A DNA stretch of 64,000 bases from Imperialibacter roseus (GTDB lineage: Bacteria; Bacteroidota; Bacteroidia; Cytophagales; Cyclobacteriaceae), in NCBI RefSeq assembly GCF_032999765.1, contig NZ_CP136051.1:5908501-5972500 (forward strand), written 5' to 3'. The translations under genes were made by a program, and so were the position numbers. A model generated the notes under the pieces. It worked only from the letters and a program-made list of their open reading frames with translations, was not told the DNA's origin and made no database searches. Each line of letters starts with the position of its first letter. The first letter of the stretch is position 1. Positions 1 to 9,007 of this stretch are shown piece after piece.

Positions 1-1382
1 TTCACAAAGGCATCACCTCTCAAGCCGCCAGCAATTTCAACAAGACTTCGAACTGTCATGCCTTCCTTTAACTCGTAATGACCGGGGCGCAACACCGCAC
101 CGGAAACCTGTACCCGGTTAATGAAACGATCTTCTATTTCGCCAACATAAACGACATCTCCATCGGCTGGCTTGAATGTATCATAAGCCTCTTTGCTAAT
201 CGTTTCAACCCTTTTCTGAGTTTCACCGTATCTTGACACCGTCACGTTGTCCTTGAATGCTTTTTGATTAAAGCCTCCAGCGAAGTGTAACAGGTCAGAA
301 AATGATTCATCGGGTTTGACCTCGAACAATCCTTCGATTCGAACCGCACCACTAACTTCCACTCGACGTGTTACTGGCCTCAGGAGAATCACATCATTGT
401 CTTCCAACGTGATATTACTTTCGGATTGCCCTTTGGTAATAAATTGATAAACGTCGACCTCCGTGACTAACTTATTTGCTCTGTAGACCTGAATATGCCT
501 AAGAGTTCCATTTGGAGTTGGCCCCCCGGCTGCGTAAAGGGCATTAAATACCTTTGCAAATGATGGCATAGTATATGTGCCTGGGTTTTTCAACTCACCT
601 ACCATATTCACTTTGATACTCCTTATATTTGCAACAGTAAGTGAAAGAAAAGTGTTTGGTCTGTCTCCCTTGAGCCCTCCATAATAGTCACCAAGTCTGG
701 ATTTCAAAAAATTCTCAGCTTTTTCTATTGTAAGTCCGGAAAGTGACACCAGCCCTACCAACTTTAGCTGAATAAAGCCATCGGGAGTGATTACTTCTTT
801 AAAGTTGTCGTTAGTGCCTCCGAAAATAGAAATAGCCACCTCGTCTCCAGGGCCTAGAGTGTAATTCTTTGGAGTCGGCATATTGAGGTTAGGGGAAAAA
901 TTAAGTGCTTTTTGATGAAAAATTGAATACCCAAAAATTTTCTTTTCCAGAATTGTCAAGTCATAGCCCAAACTGTCCCTGGCCGCTATTGATTCGAATA
1001 AATCCTCTCCCCCGTACTGCAGCGCACTTCGGAGTTCATCTTGCGCCGATCTCGTTCTTTCTTGTCTTCGCTGACGCCTCAGGCTTAAGGGGTCTAGTCT
1101 TCGGCGTAGCCTCGAGAGCTCACTTGGAGGCATTCCCCGCTGCCCTGCTAAGGCGTACAATTGGTCATTAGAAATCCCTAACGACTCTGCCTTATCGAGT
1201 AGGTTCTCAAGCTGACGATCCGTCAGCTGATCCACTTTAACAGTGCCAAGGTCGTTGAGCGACTGTGACTCACAAGTACGAATTATAGCTATGTTGCAGA
1301 TGAGGAATACTATAGTTGAAATAAACAAAACCCTGATTCCGAGAGATTTCGACGGTTTTTTTCTGCTTTCTGTTAACACCAT
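1..1382 (-). CDS. SLBB-domain polysaccharide export protein (Wza-like), 3' end outside window
   Basis: The minus strand reads open from an ATG at 1382 to the window edge (about 460 codons), so the C-terminus is missing. The N-terminus has an uncleaved-looking hydrophobic stretch (LGIRVLFISTIVFLICNIAI), then a short helical region (VDQLTDRQLENLLDKAESLG), then a Poly_export domain (MPTPKNYTLGPGDEVAISIF) and at least two SLBB repeats (VEVSGAVRIEGLFEVKPDES and VQVSGAVLRPGHYELKEGMT). The domain order and many phrases match the complete 871-residue protein encoded at 17765-20365, so they are paralogues. Known family role: outer-membrane or periplasmic conduit for polysaccharide export. Reading-frame phase was checked at several points down to position 111 and no shift was seen. 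Membership is sure; the exact export partner is inference. Confidence 0.9.
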   Translation of the reverse strand, partial: MVLTESRKKPSKSLGIRVLFISTIVFLICNIAIIRTCESQSLNDLGTVKVDQLTDRQLENLLDKAESLGISNDQLYALAGQRGMPPSELSRLRRRLDPLSLRRQRRQERTRSAQDELRSALQYGGEDLFESIAARDSLGYDLTILEKKIFGYSIFHQKALNFSPNLNMPTPKNYTLGPGDEVAISIFGGTNDNFKEVITPDGFIQLKLVGLVSLSGLTIEKAENFLKSRLGDYYGGLKGDRPNTFLSLTVANIRSIKVNMVGELKNPGTYTMPSFAKVFNALYAAGGPTPNGTLRHIQVYRANKLVTEVDVYQFITKGQSESNITLEDNDVILLRPVTRRVEVSGAVRIEGLFEVKPDESFSDLLHFAGGFNQKAFKDNVTVSRYGETQKRVETISKEAYDTFKPADGDVVYVGEIEDRFINRVQVSGAVLRPGHYELKEGMTVRSLVEIAGGLRGDAFV

Positions 1383-1848
1383 GCTCTTTTATACCATTTA
1401 GATCATTCATGGGAATACGGTATCCCGCTATGATTAATGAAGTCTACGTCTTAAACGGACGCAAATATAGATAATTATCTAACGGGAGTTAACCATTGGC
1501 AATAATTCTTGCTATCTCCCTGAGTTGCATATCCGCTGATTGCATTTACCTAGAATTGGATGATTAACAGTTATTAGCCCGGTTCACTCAGAATCAGTTG
1601 TGGTGAAATATATATGACCATGTAGTATTTATTATTTTCTTTGTCTAATGCACAAATCGGCTCGGACATACAAAAAAGGGTTTCCTTTCGTACTCCTTGG
1701 GGTGGGCTTTCAATGCCAGAATAATGTGTTCGTTGGTTTGAGTTGAATGTCCCATTGCTCAACCTCGCTAGTGACCAGCGATCAGCGACCAAGTTCTCCT
1801 CATCCTCCAAGGCGACTACCCGGATCGAAGATGGAGGTCTTGGTAAGT
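1383..1848. other. 466-bp intergenic region with a -7-like box and a palindrome
   Basis: No convincing gene. Small open frames on both strands have no recognisable family. On the minus strand TATATTTG (1469-1462) fits the Bacteroidota -7 box TAnnTTTG and would give a leader of about 75 nt for the export gene starting at 1382, but no good -33 TTG lies at the right distance. A perfect 14-bp palindrome, TAGATAATTATCTA (1468-1481), sits directly upstream of that box. CCTCCA (1804-1809) and TGGAGG (1832-1837) could form a hairpin just after the Wzi gene stop, but no U-tract follows. Confidence 0.4.
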
Positions 1849-3498
1849 CTACCTGCCAAAACGGTAAACAATATTGACATTTACAAAGGCATTGAATTTT
1901 TTCTCGCCCCTTGGAAGCACTGTATTCTCTTCACCGGGCCGAAAGCCCCATTGATAATTGTTCGAATTAACAAAAGAGAGGTTGGTGCTTATGAAGAACC
2001 TGTTAAAGTTTCTGTCAAAAAGCAGCGCAGCTGATGTATCCACCCATGGAGAATGAAGAGGGTTGTAACTAAATGCAACATTATAAAAGTCATTGTTGTG
2101 AGTCAGCCTTTCTACTCGCAGTCCAATCTTATTTAGTCCGTTTACCCAACTTGCCTCTAACGACTGTAGGTTACTCCCAGGCCCGATTCCAGCGCCAATC
2201 ACTTGCCCAAGATGTGTAAAGCCGTTTGTGACTTGCGAATGTAGGTACCAACTCTTCGCATCTCTATTGATATAATTGCTGGACTGCTGCAGCTGTGTAA
2301 GCTCCGCATTCAGTTGAAGGTAACGATCCTTACCAAGCAATGAAAAAAGCTTAGAAAAACCAAGGATGTATGCTCTGGAATGCTCTGGAGTCATAATGAA
2401 ATCTCTCAGGTTCCATGAGGCATCATTCCGACCGTATTCTGCATATAACTCAGCATGCGCCTTTTTCCAAACCCACCTAAAATACACGGAAATCAGCTGA
2501 TCCCTGTTAAGCAAATCGTCGGAAACCGGATCGTTGGCTTTAAAAATATTTAGTATGCCCGGAAAATAATCTTTGTTCCTTTTGGTGTCACCAAAATATT
2601 GTTGAAAAACTCTAGAAGCTCCAACATGAAAGCCAGAGAACCACGATGGAGAATAATTAAAGGTGAATCCAGATAAATACCTCCAATCATCTATTGGATT
2701 CAAATAGAGCGGATTAATAGTCTGTGTCGGCATGTAGCCAGAGCCTTCGAGCTTTCCAACCAGTGTTTGAAATTCAAAAGACCCTATAGAAGTCTCGATT
2801 GGTCTGGTAGTTTTTAACCCCAAGTGATAAAAGCCAGGAGCATTGTTGCTGAAGATCAAAGCGTTTCTTTTTCCCGGGCCCCACCAGATGTTCTGAGAAG
2901 AAGCTCCAATAAAAACGGGCCCCAGGTTGAGGCCTGCAAAGCTCTGGCCGGGATGAAACCTATAGTAAGCACCTTCACCAAATCTTTCAGGCGAATCTAT
3001 ATAATTATAGGTGTACCGATAGTAAAAAGGCAGCACATAGGGGTTGGTAAAACCTTGATACGCCTGGTTTGCCGACCAAACTGCTTCAGGACGTAGCTGC
3101 ACTTGAAAGGGCCCAGCTTTAAGATAAAATCCTCCTGAGATGTAAGACTGGAAGCCCCTGGAAGGGATCATCAAACCATCATTCCACCCATATGGATTAG
3201 TAGTGTTCAATTGAGTAGTTAATTCAAAAGGGAGTAACTCTAAACGAGCCTTTGATGCCTTCCCTTTGAGAAGAATATGACTAAATGCATAGAGCTTTAT
3301 CGTTGAATCTGCCAAATAAACTTTACTGTTAATTGGGCGAATATTAAAAGATGGCCTAATCAAAGTATCTCCCAATAACTGTAGACGCCGTATTCGCTCC
3401 TCAAAGGGTTTAAAGCCTGTAGGCATGTCTTGCGCATTGACTACAATGGAAATAGCCAACGCTACTATGAAGCCAAAAAATTTTATTCCCTTGTTCAT
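1849..3498 (-). CDS. Wzi-family capsule assembly protein (copy 1)
   Basis: A 549-residue outer-membrane beta-barrel protein of the Wzi capsule-assembly family. The ATG at 3498 gives a clean signal peptide (MNKGIKFFGFIVALAISIVVNAQ); the longer open frame starts with GTG at 3537 and adds 13 residues before the signal peptide, so the shorter start is preferred. Family signatures include GWNDGLMIPSRGFQSYISGG, WWGPGKRNALIFSNNAPGF and the late IGAGIGPGSNLQSLEASW. In other bacteria Wzi binds polysaccharide at the cell surface or helps attach it. It is paralogous to the protein at 7066-8775 and lies upstream of the export gene at 1-1382 on the same strand. The substrate is unknown. Confidence 0.9.
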   Translation of the reverse strand: MNKGIKFFGFIVALAISIVVNAQDMPTGFKPFEERIRRLQLLGDTLIRPSFNIRPINSKVYLADSTIKLYAFSHILLKGKASKARLELLPFELTTQLNTTNPYGWNDGLMIPSRGFQSYISGGFYLKAGPFQVQLRPEAVWSANQAYQGFTNPYVLPFYYRYTYNYIDSPERFGEGAYYRFHPGQSFAGLNLGPVFIGASSQNIWWGPGKRNALIFSNNAPGFYHLGLKTTRPIETSIGSFEFQTLVGKLEGSGYMPTQTINPLYLNPIDDWRYLSGFTFNYSPSWFSGFHVGASRVFQQYFGDTKRNKDYFPGILNIFKANDPVSDDLLNRDQLISVYFRWVWKKAHAELYAEYGRNDASWNLRDFIMTPEHSRAYILGFSKLFSLLGKDRYLQLNAELTQLQQSSNYINRDAKSWYLHSQVTNGFTHLGQVIGAGIGPGSNLQSLEASWVNGLNKIGLRVERLTHNNDFYNVAFSYNPLHSPWVDTSAALLFDRNFNRFFISTNLSFVNSNNYQWGFRPGEENTVLPRGEKKFNAFVNVNIVYRFGR

Positions 3499-3747
3499 TA
3501 GGCTACTTCTTGTTAGCGTGTTGAAAAGCAATGTCACGAAAAGCTCAGATTTTGCTTATCTTTTATCTGCTTAGGATTGATGTAAAATCTGTCAAGATAC
3601 TAATGTCTTTTGAGCTTGATTTAAATTAGCCTTGCTAAGTTCTAAATGCCAGCGAAGAACTTAGACGATAGTTGCCGTCTACCTGCCTGTCGAGTAAATT
3701 CGAAAGCAACGATTGTAGTTGGGTTTCATTAAACCATAGCAGAACTT

Positions 3748-4563
3748 TTAGTAGTTGGGTGGTTCCAGCTTCCAGGAACCCTCCTTAGCCACTGTAACCA
3801 ACACCTCAAGCTCTTCAGAGAAAATATAACTTGTATTTCCAATTGAAGAGAGGATCTTATAAGTGCCTTCAACAGGGCTTTCCCAAGAATACTGCTTATA
3901 GTGGTATTTCTTAATACTCACGTTAAAGTCATCTGACAAAAGGTGGAAGTATTTTCTTATCTCTTTAGCAGAATACTCTTTCCAATGGTGGCCATACGTA
4001 ACCCTTCCAAATATCTCCTCAACGCCAACACCAATCCCTGTCATAGTCAATAAGTTTTTTATGCTTCTGACGATGCTCATTAGAGTCAAAGAATTAGGTG
4101 TCGATATGTAAATGATCCCTCCTGGCTTTATTATCCTGTGAACACTCTTCCAAAATGAAATGGGGTTGAATGTTATGTGCTCCATGATCTCAGTAAAAAG
4201 AATCAAGTCATACCTGGAATCAACACCCTCCATGGATTTCATTTGTTCGAGGTCATTTTCAACTATCCCTACTATTCCAAAGACCTTTTCTCTCTTCCTT
4301 ACAAACTCGAGCTCCCAAAAAGGACTCACATCCATGGCGTCTATCTTGTAGCCCAGCTGGGTAAGAATCATAGAAGAATGCAAATAGTGGCTGCCTATTT
4401 CCAATATTTTGCTACCAGGGGGCATTATCTTTATTACCGAAGACGACATTCTTCGATACCTGAGTTTGTGGTAATTGAAATATTCCAGGTCGCTCTCTTT
4501 TTCTTCAACAAGTTGAGAATGCACCTCTTCTATTGCTTTGTCGACGTCACTTACTGACCTCAT
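3748..4563 (-). CDS. class I SAM-dependent methyltransferase
   Basis: A 271-residue protein with a Methyltransf_11/23-type Rossmann fold. Motif I reads ILEIGSHYLHSSMIL (about residues 50-65), the acidic residue after strand 2 is in IDAMDVSPFW, and motif post-II is LILFTEIMEHI followed by IIKPGGIIYISTPN. No signal peptide or membrane span is evident, so it should be cytoplasmic. It lies between a Wzi gene and a divergently transcribed flippase within the polysaccharide locus, so modification of a sugar or lipid-linked precursor is the natural inference. The acceptor cannot be named from sequence. Confidence 0.85.
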   Translation of the reverse strand: MRSVSDVDKAIEEVHSQLVEEKESDLEYFNYHKLRYRRMSSSVIKIMPPGSKILEIGSHYLHSSMILTQLGYKIDAMDVSPFWELEFVRKREKVFGIVGIVENDLEQMKSMEGVDSRYDLILFTEIMEHITFNPISFWKSVHRIIKPGGIIYISTPNSLTLMSIVRSIKNLLTMTGIGVGVEEIFGRVTYGHHWKEYSAKEIRKYFHLLSDDFNVSIKKYHYKQYSWESPVEGTYKILSSIGNTSYIFSEELEVLVTVAKEGSWKLEPPNY

Positions 4564-4748
4564 TAGGTTGCTTTATATAGTTTATCCCGCAAGGAAATAA
4601 TTTGTGAAGGTAAATATCTAAAGCTTTTTGTATTTATGTGACTTAAATTGAAAATAGATGATCCAATGGTAGCCTGAGAGAACAGACCTAATCAATTTCC
4701 TTGGAAGATCTTCATCTTATGTCGAGTTGGGAGACACCTCTCGTAGCT

Positions 4749-6179
4749 ATGAAAAGAAACTATTTTTATAATCTTATTTTTTCATTTTCGAATATCCTCT
4801 TTCCTATCATAACCTTCCCTTATGTGTCAAGGATATTGGGGCCTTCTGGCATTGGAAAGGTACAGTTTGTCACTTCCTTCTCTCAGTACTTTACGCTTAT
4901 TGCAGCGCTGGGCATCCCCGTGTATGGTATTCAGGTAATTGCAGCTGCAAAAAACGATTTTTTTAAACTTTCAAAGGTCTTTTCCGAGCTGACAAGCATA
5001 TACTTAATTACCAGTTTGCTGCTTGCTTTAGCTTATTTTGCCATAATTTTTTCGGTCCCTTTTTTTGGCGACCAGTTTCAACTGTTTCTATTTGCAGGCC
5101 TAATAGTGGTTCTGAGTTTTACCTCAATCGAATGGTTCTACTCAGGCCTCGAAGATTTCAAAACCATCGCTGTCAGATCCGTCATCATAAAATCGATAGC
5201 ACTTGTTCTTACTTTCACTTTCATAAAAGAGGCAGACGACTACCTGGCCTATTTACTTATTGTTCTGTTCACAATACAGGGAAGTCATTTCCTGAATGTG
5301 GTTTTACTGAGAGGAAAAGTCTCTTTGTCATTTTCAGGTTTAAATCTAAAAAGACATCTCAGGCCTCTTCTGTTTATCTTTAGCACTACGGTAGCGGCAA
5401 GCATGTATACTGTGCTTGACACGGTCATCCTTGGTTTCCTAACAAACGACGAGTCTGTTGGCCTATACACAGCTGCCGTCAAGCTGACAAGGATCACTAT
5501 TCCAATCGTGATTTCATTGGGTGCCATATTAGTGCCCCAAGTAGCACGGGCGCTTGCCAGAAACGAGCAGGAAGAGATGAAGGCAATGGTCAACAAAGCC
5601 TTTGGTTTCGTCTTGCTTCTGGCAATACCAATAAGCGTGGGACTGCTGCTGCTGGCTCCCGAATTTATTGAAGTGTTTTCAGGCGATGGATTTTTACCTG
5701 CAGTGCCCAGCATGCAAATACTTTCAATATTACCTCTTCTTGTTGGTCTCGGGCATCTATTCGCCTTTGTTATTTTGGTTCCTGCTGGCTTTCACAAAGA
5801 AGTGTTTTACTCCGTAGCACTCGGTTTGGGCCTTTGCCTTGCCCTTAATTTTGTTTTAATCCCTGCCTTTCTGGAAGTCGGCGCCTCAATTGCTAATGTT
5901 CTAACCGAAGTGGTTGTCACCTGTTCGTACCTTTATTTTATTCAAAGGAACTTTCGCCTCTCATTTAACTGGATGCCCTCCCTTAAGTCGATGCTATGTG
6001 CTTCACTGTTTGTTCCCATTATATTTGGTCTACGGCTGTTATCTTTAAGTGCGGCACTTACTCTAACATTGTCAATAGGCTCCTGTGTACTTGTATACAT
6101 GGCTTTGCAAATGCTCGTGCTAAAGAACGTGCTCATGGTAGATTTATGGCAGGCCGTAATGAAAAAACTTAACTTCTGA
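4749..6179 (+). CDS. Wzx-type oligosaccharide flippase (MOP/polysaccharide_synt superfamily)
   Basis: A strongly hydrophobic protein of about 476 residues, the size and pattern expected for a 12-14 helix lipid-linked oligosaccharide flippase. The N-terminus (MKRNYFYNLIFSFSNILFPI then ITFPYVSRILGPSGIGKVQF) is typical of Polysacc_synt/RfbX proteins. The ATG at 4749 gives this conserved start; upstream in-frame candidates at 4701 (TTG) and 4719 (ATG) add a polar extension with no family support. Its stop overlaps the next glycosyltransferase start as TGATG, so the two are translationally coupled. Expected role: moving undecaprenyl-linked repeat units across the inner membrane for the polymerase at 15188-16593. 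Confidence 0.9.
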   Translation: MKRNYFYNLIFSFSNILFPIITFPYVSRILGPSGIGKVQFVTSFSQYFTLIAALGIPVYGIQVIAAAKNDFFKLSKVFSELTSIYLITSLLLALAYFAIIFSVPFFGDQFQLFLFAGLIVVLSFTSIEWFYSGLEDFKTIAVRSVIIKSIALVLTFTFIKEADDYLAYLLIVLFTIQGSHFLNVVLLRGKVSLSFSGLNLKRHLRPLLFIFSTTVAASMYTVLDTVILGFLTNDESVGLYTAAVKLTRITIPIVISLGAILVPQVARALARNEQEEMKAMVNKAFGFVLLLAIPISVGLLLLAPEFIEVFSGDGFLPAVPSMQILSILPLLVGLGHLFAFVILVPAGFHKEVFYSVALGLGLCLALNFVLIPAFLEVGASIANVLTEVVVTCSYLYFIQRNFRLSFNWMPSLKSMLCASLFVPIIFGLRLLSLSAALTLTLSIGSCVLVYMALQMLVLKNVLMVDLWQAVMKKLNF

Positions 6180-7105
6180 TGCCTCGAAGGGTTATGAATG
6201 AAAGAAAAGTTTCTGTGGCTATGGCGACATTTAACGGCGGTGCATTTCTGGCCGAACAGATTAACTCGATAGTCAACCAAAGCCTTCCTCCGTCAGAAAT
6301 TGTCGTCTGTGACGACTTATCCCAGGATAACTCTGCAGAAATTCTTAAGAGTTACGAATCGTCAGGTTACCTGCGCTACCTTCCCAACGAATTGCGGCTT
6401 GGCATTATTGAGAACTTCAAAAAAGCCGTTTCACTAACTGATGCTCAAAACTACATCGCATTTTCGGATCAGGATGACATTTGGATGCCGCACAAGCTGG
6501 AGACGTTGTTGCATCGCATGAGCGAAATAGACGATGGAATCACTCCAGCCTTGATATATTCAGACTTGGCGGTCATTGACAGAAAAGGCAAAGTGATTAG
6601 AGAATCGTTTTGGAACGAACTTGGACAGGATACTTACGTCCACAGTTTCGAAACGCTACTCTACGGAAACTTTGTTACGGGATGTAGCATGTTAATAAAT
6701 CCGCCAATGCGAAAACTATTTCTCGAAATGCCCTCCAACGCACCAATGCATGATTATTGGATAGCACTGATCGGGTATAGCTTTGGTATTGTATCCAGAA
6801 TCGACCTGCCACTTGTAAAGTATAGAAAGCATGAAAGTAATGCGGCCTTTTCAGCGTCTCATCGAAAAAAAACTGCTTTCAAGCGGCGACTCCAAAACCT
6901 AAAATTTCTAGTAACCGGGGATCAAGACTACCTAAAGAGTGAGACTGCAATAGCTTCGCTTTTTTTAGAGAAGTTCAAGCCAGTGCTGTCAGAAAAACAT
7001 CGCACTATGTTACTCCGCCTTTCACAATTGAGGAACCGATCCTTCTTGAAAAAGAAAGTCTCATTTCATTTGGCCCTGCGTGGACGATGGAGAAAGGAGA
7101 AGTAG
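6179..7105 (+). CDS. glycosyltransferase family 2
   Basis: A 308-residue GT-A glycosyltransferase. The nucleotide-binding start is VSVAMATFNGGAFLAEQINS, followed by IVVCDDLSQDNS and the FSDQDDIWMPHKLE signature with the DxD-like metal site. This form is common among rhamnosyl- or galactosyl-transferases of O-antigen and capsule loci. The start at 6179 overlaps the flippase stop (TGATG), arguing for coupling; an internal ATG at 6194 is the alternative. The last 40 bp overlap, antisense, the 3' end of the Wzi gene on the other strand. Donor and acceptor sugars are unknown. Confidence 0.9.
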   Translation: MPRRVMNERKVSVAMATFNGGAFLAEQINSIVNQSLPPSEIVVCDDLSQDNSAEILKSYESSGYLRYLPNELRLGIIENFKKAVSLTDAQNYIAFSDQDDIWMPHKLETLLHRMSEIDDGITPALIYSDLAVIDRKGKVIRESFWNELGQDTYVHSFETLLYGNFVTGCSMLINPPMRKLFLEMPSNAPMHDYWIALIGYSFGIVSRIDLPLVKYRKHESNAAFSASHRKKTAFKRRLQNLKFLVTGDQDYLKSETAIASLFLEKFKPVLSEKHRTMLLRLSQLRNRSFLKKKVSFHLALRGRWRKEK

Positions 7106-8775
7106 CCCTTATCCCACTGCAGCGGGACTGTGCAGGAAATGGCAGGGTGAAAGTTTGTCACATCACGCCCGTTGCGAAACCAAGGCAAATCAGGGTCAAA
7201 CACCAGCTCCCACTGATAGTTAATTGACCTGACGTAGACCGCTTTTGCGGATACTAATATGTTAGAAATTTTCCAATCGACATGCAGCCCTGCTGTAAAA
7301 TCGATCCAATGCCTTCTATAGTCTCCTGTTCGGGAAAAAGCATATAGCATCCAGTCATTATCGTGTGTGATTCTCTCTAACTGGATACCTATTCTATTAA
7401 TCCCTTTTATCCAACTGAAATCCAAATACTGCGAATTGCCTCCTGGCCCAATTCCTGCACCGAGAAGCTGGCCCTTGTTAGTAAACCCCTGCCGAATATA
7501 GTCGTCGGAATACCAACTGTCTGCATCAAAAATTCCTTCCCTTTGCGATTGCTGTAACTGAGTGACTTCTATTTGGAACTGCAAGTACTGTTTGGTCCTT
7601 AAGGGAAACAACTTGGTAAGGCCAAGAGTATAGCCTCGGTTTTTTTCGGGCTCCTCCAGCCATTTCCTGAATTTTCTGGGCTTCCCATGATTGCCAAATT
7701 CAGCGTAAATCTCTGCTGATTCCGGTTGAAAGACCCACCTCAAAAAAACAGAAGATTGCTGGCTACTGTTTGATTGGCCTACTATTGGGGCCTCAAAGGC
7801 GTTTTCTTTCTTGTTAAAGATTGGAATAAAGTCTTGGAGGTGCTCTAAATCTGCTTGGTAGAGTTGCTTTGTTTTATTGTAGCCCAGGAAAAGCCCCTTG
7901 ACCCACTTTGGCTGCCATGAAAAGTTAACGCCGGAAATATATCGCCATTCATTTCTCTTTGGAGAAAAAAGAGTAGCCCCATAATATGTTCTGCCTTGCT
8001 GAGGCGGGGTTTTTCCAGAGTTCCTCAATTTGCCGGCAATAAATTGCCCTTCGAAATTACCAATGGCAGTAACCACCGGTGCGTTCGTTTCCAGAAAAAA
8101 ATGGGTGAAGCCCTGCGCATTGTTGCTTAATATTATTGCGTTTCGGTGACCGGGGCCCCACCACAGGTTCTGCGTTGATATTCCCATGGAAAAGCGGTCA
8201 AAGCTGTACTTCACGAAGGACTGACCGGGAAGAATTTTGTTGTAATTTCTGTTCGCCAGTTTTTCCGGTTGGTCTATTCTGTTCCACCAAATATACCTCC
8301 ACATCCAAATGATGTCGTAGTGCACCGAGGGAAACCCTTCGTAGTCGAGGTTCCGTGCGAAAATGTATTCAGGCCGTAATTGAGAGGTCAATCTTCCATA
8401 CTTAATATGCAGGCCAAGGCTTAGAAGGTTTTGAGCGCCGACAGCTGGTATAACAGCTCCATCATTGCTACCATAAGGAATTTTTGTGTTGCTCTGATAG
8501 CGATTTTGCAAAGGAAGTGCAGCTACTTTAAATTTCTCTTCATTAAAAATCGTACTCCCTTCCCACAGATACCGGACATTGTTAATGTAAGACGAATCGT
8601 CATTTATAAAAGACAATGATCGCCTGGAAAAAGAATACTTATCCGAAATCTCTCCCAGCAACTGGCCTCGTCTCAAATAGTCCTCGACAGCATCATAACC
8701 CATAGCGGGGATCGACTGCCCAAAAACTTGATTGAACAAACATAAACTCAAAAGCCAGAAAAGGTACTTTCTCAC
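7066..8775 (-). CDS. Wzi-family capsule assembly protein (copy 2)
   Basis: A 569-residue outer-membrane beta-barrel protein with a signal peptide (MRKYLFWLLSLCLFNQVFGQ). It shares the Wzi hallmarks with the product of 1849-3498: YGSNDGAVIPAVGAQNLLSL, WWGPGHRNAIILSNNAQGF, then LLGAGIGPGGNSQYLDFSW. Having two divergent Wzi proteins in one locus is notable. The 3' end overlaps the convergent glycosyltransferase gene by 40 bp, so both C-termini are encoded by the same DNA. It is separated from the next minus-strand gene upstream by 232 bp, so it may have its own promoter, though no clear -33/-7 pair was found. Confidence 0.9.
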   Translation of the reverse strand: MRKYLFWLLSLCLFNQVFGQSIPAMGYDAVEDYLRRGQLLGEISDKYSFSRRSLSFINDDSSYINNVRYLWEGSTIFNEEKFKVAALPLQNRYQSNTKIPYGSNDGAVIPAVGAQNLLSLGLHIKYGRLTSQLRPEYIFARNLDYEGFPSVHYDIIWMWRYIWWNRIDQPEKLANRNYNKILPGQSFVKYSFDRFSMGISTQNLWWGPGHRNAIILSNNAQGFTHFFLETNAPVVTAIGNFEGQFIAGKLRNSGKTPPQQGRTYYGATLFSPKRNEWRYISGVNFSWQPKWVKGLFLGYNKTKQLYQADLEHLQDFIPIFNKKENAFEAPIVGQSNSSQQSSVFLRWVFQPESAEIYAEFGNHGKPRKFRKWLEEPEKNRGYTLGLTKLFPLRTKQYLQFQIEVTQLQQSQREGIFDADSWYSDDYIRQGFTNKGQLLGAGIGPGGNSQYLDFSWIKGINRIGIQLERITHDNDWMLYAFSRTGDYRRHWIDFTAGLHVDWKISNILVSAKAVYVRSINYQWELVFDPDLPWFRNGRDVTNFHPAISCTVPLQWDKGYFSFLHRPRRAK

Positions 8776-9007
8776 ATTAAATGTACTTTGGGCATGATGT
8801 TACTGTATGAGCTGGCATAACAATTAAAATATCAGTTCTATTCATCTTCATTCAATAGTAGCAAGACTCACCTTGATGTATTCGTAACAGTAGGAGTGCC
8901 TACTCTCTTTTAACTACTTGTATGTCAAAACAAACACACTAAACCTCCAGCTTTCCCACCAAATATTTCCCAGTAGAAAGAAGAATAGTAAATCATTTCA
9001 ATATGGT

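Noticed and set aside
905-1171. Plus-strand 88-codon open frame
   Set aside because: Antisense to the SLBB export gene, which has clear family motifs on the minus strand.
1574-1810. Minus-strand 78-codon open frame after the first Wzi gene
   Set aside because: No signal peptide, family motif or paralogue; low-information composition in an intergenic region.
8889-8904. AGTAGG/CCTACT hairpin between the lipoprotein and second Wzi genes
   Set aside because: Neither strand gives a U-tract in the direction of a gene end; too weak to call a terminator.
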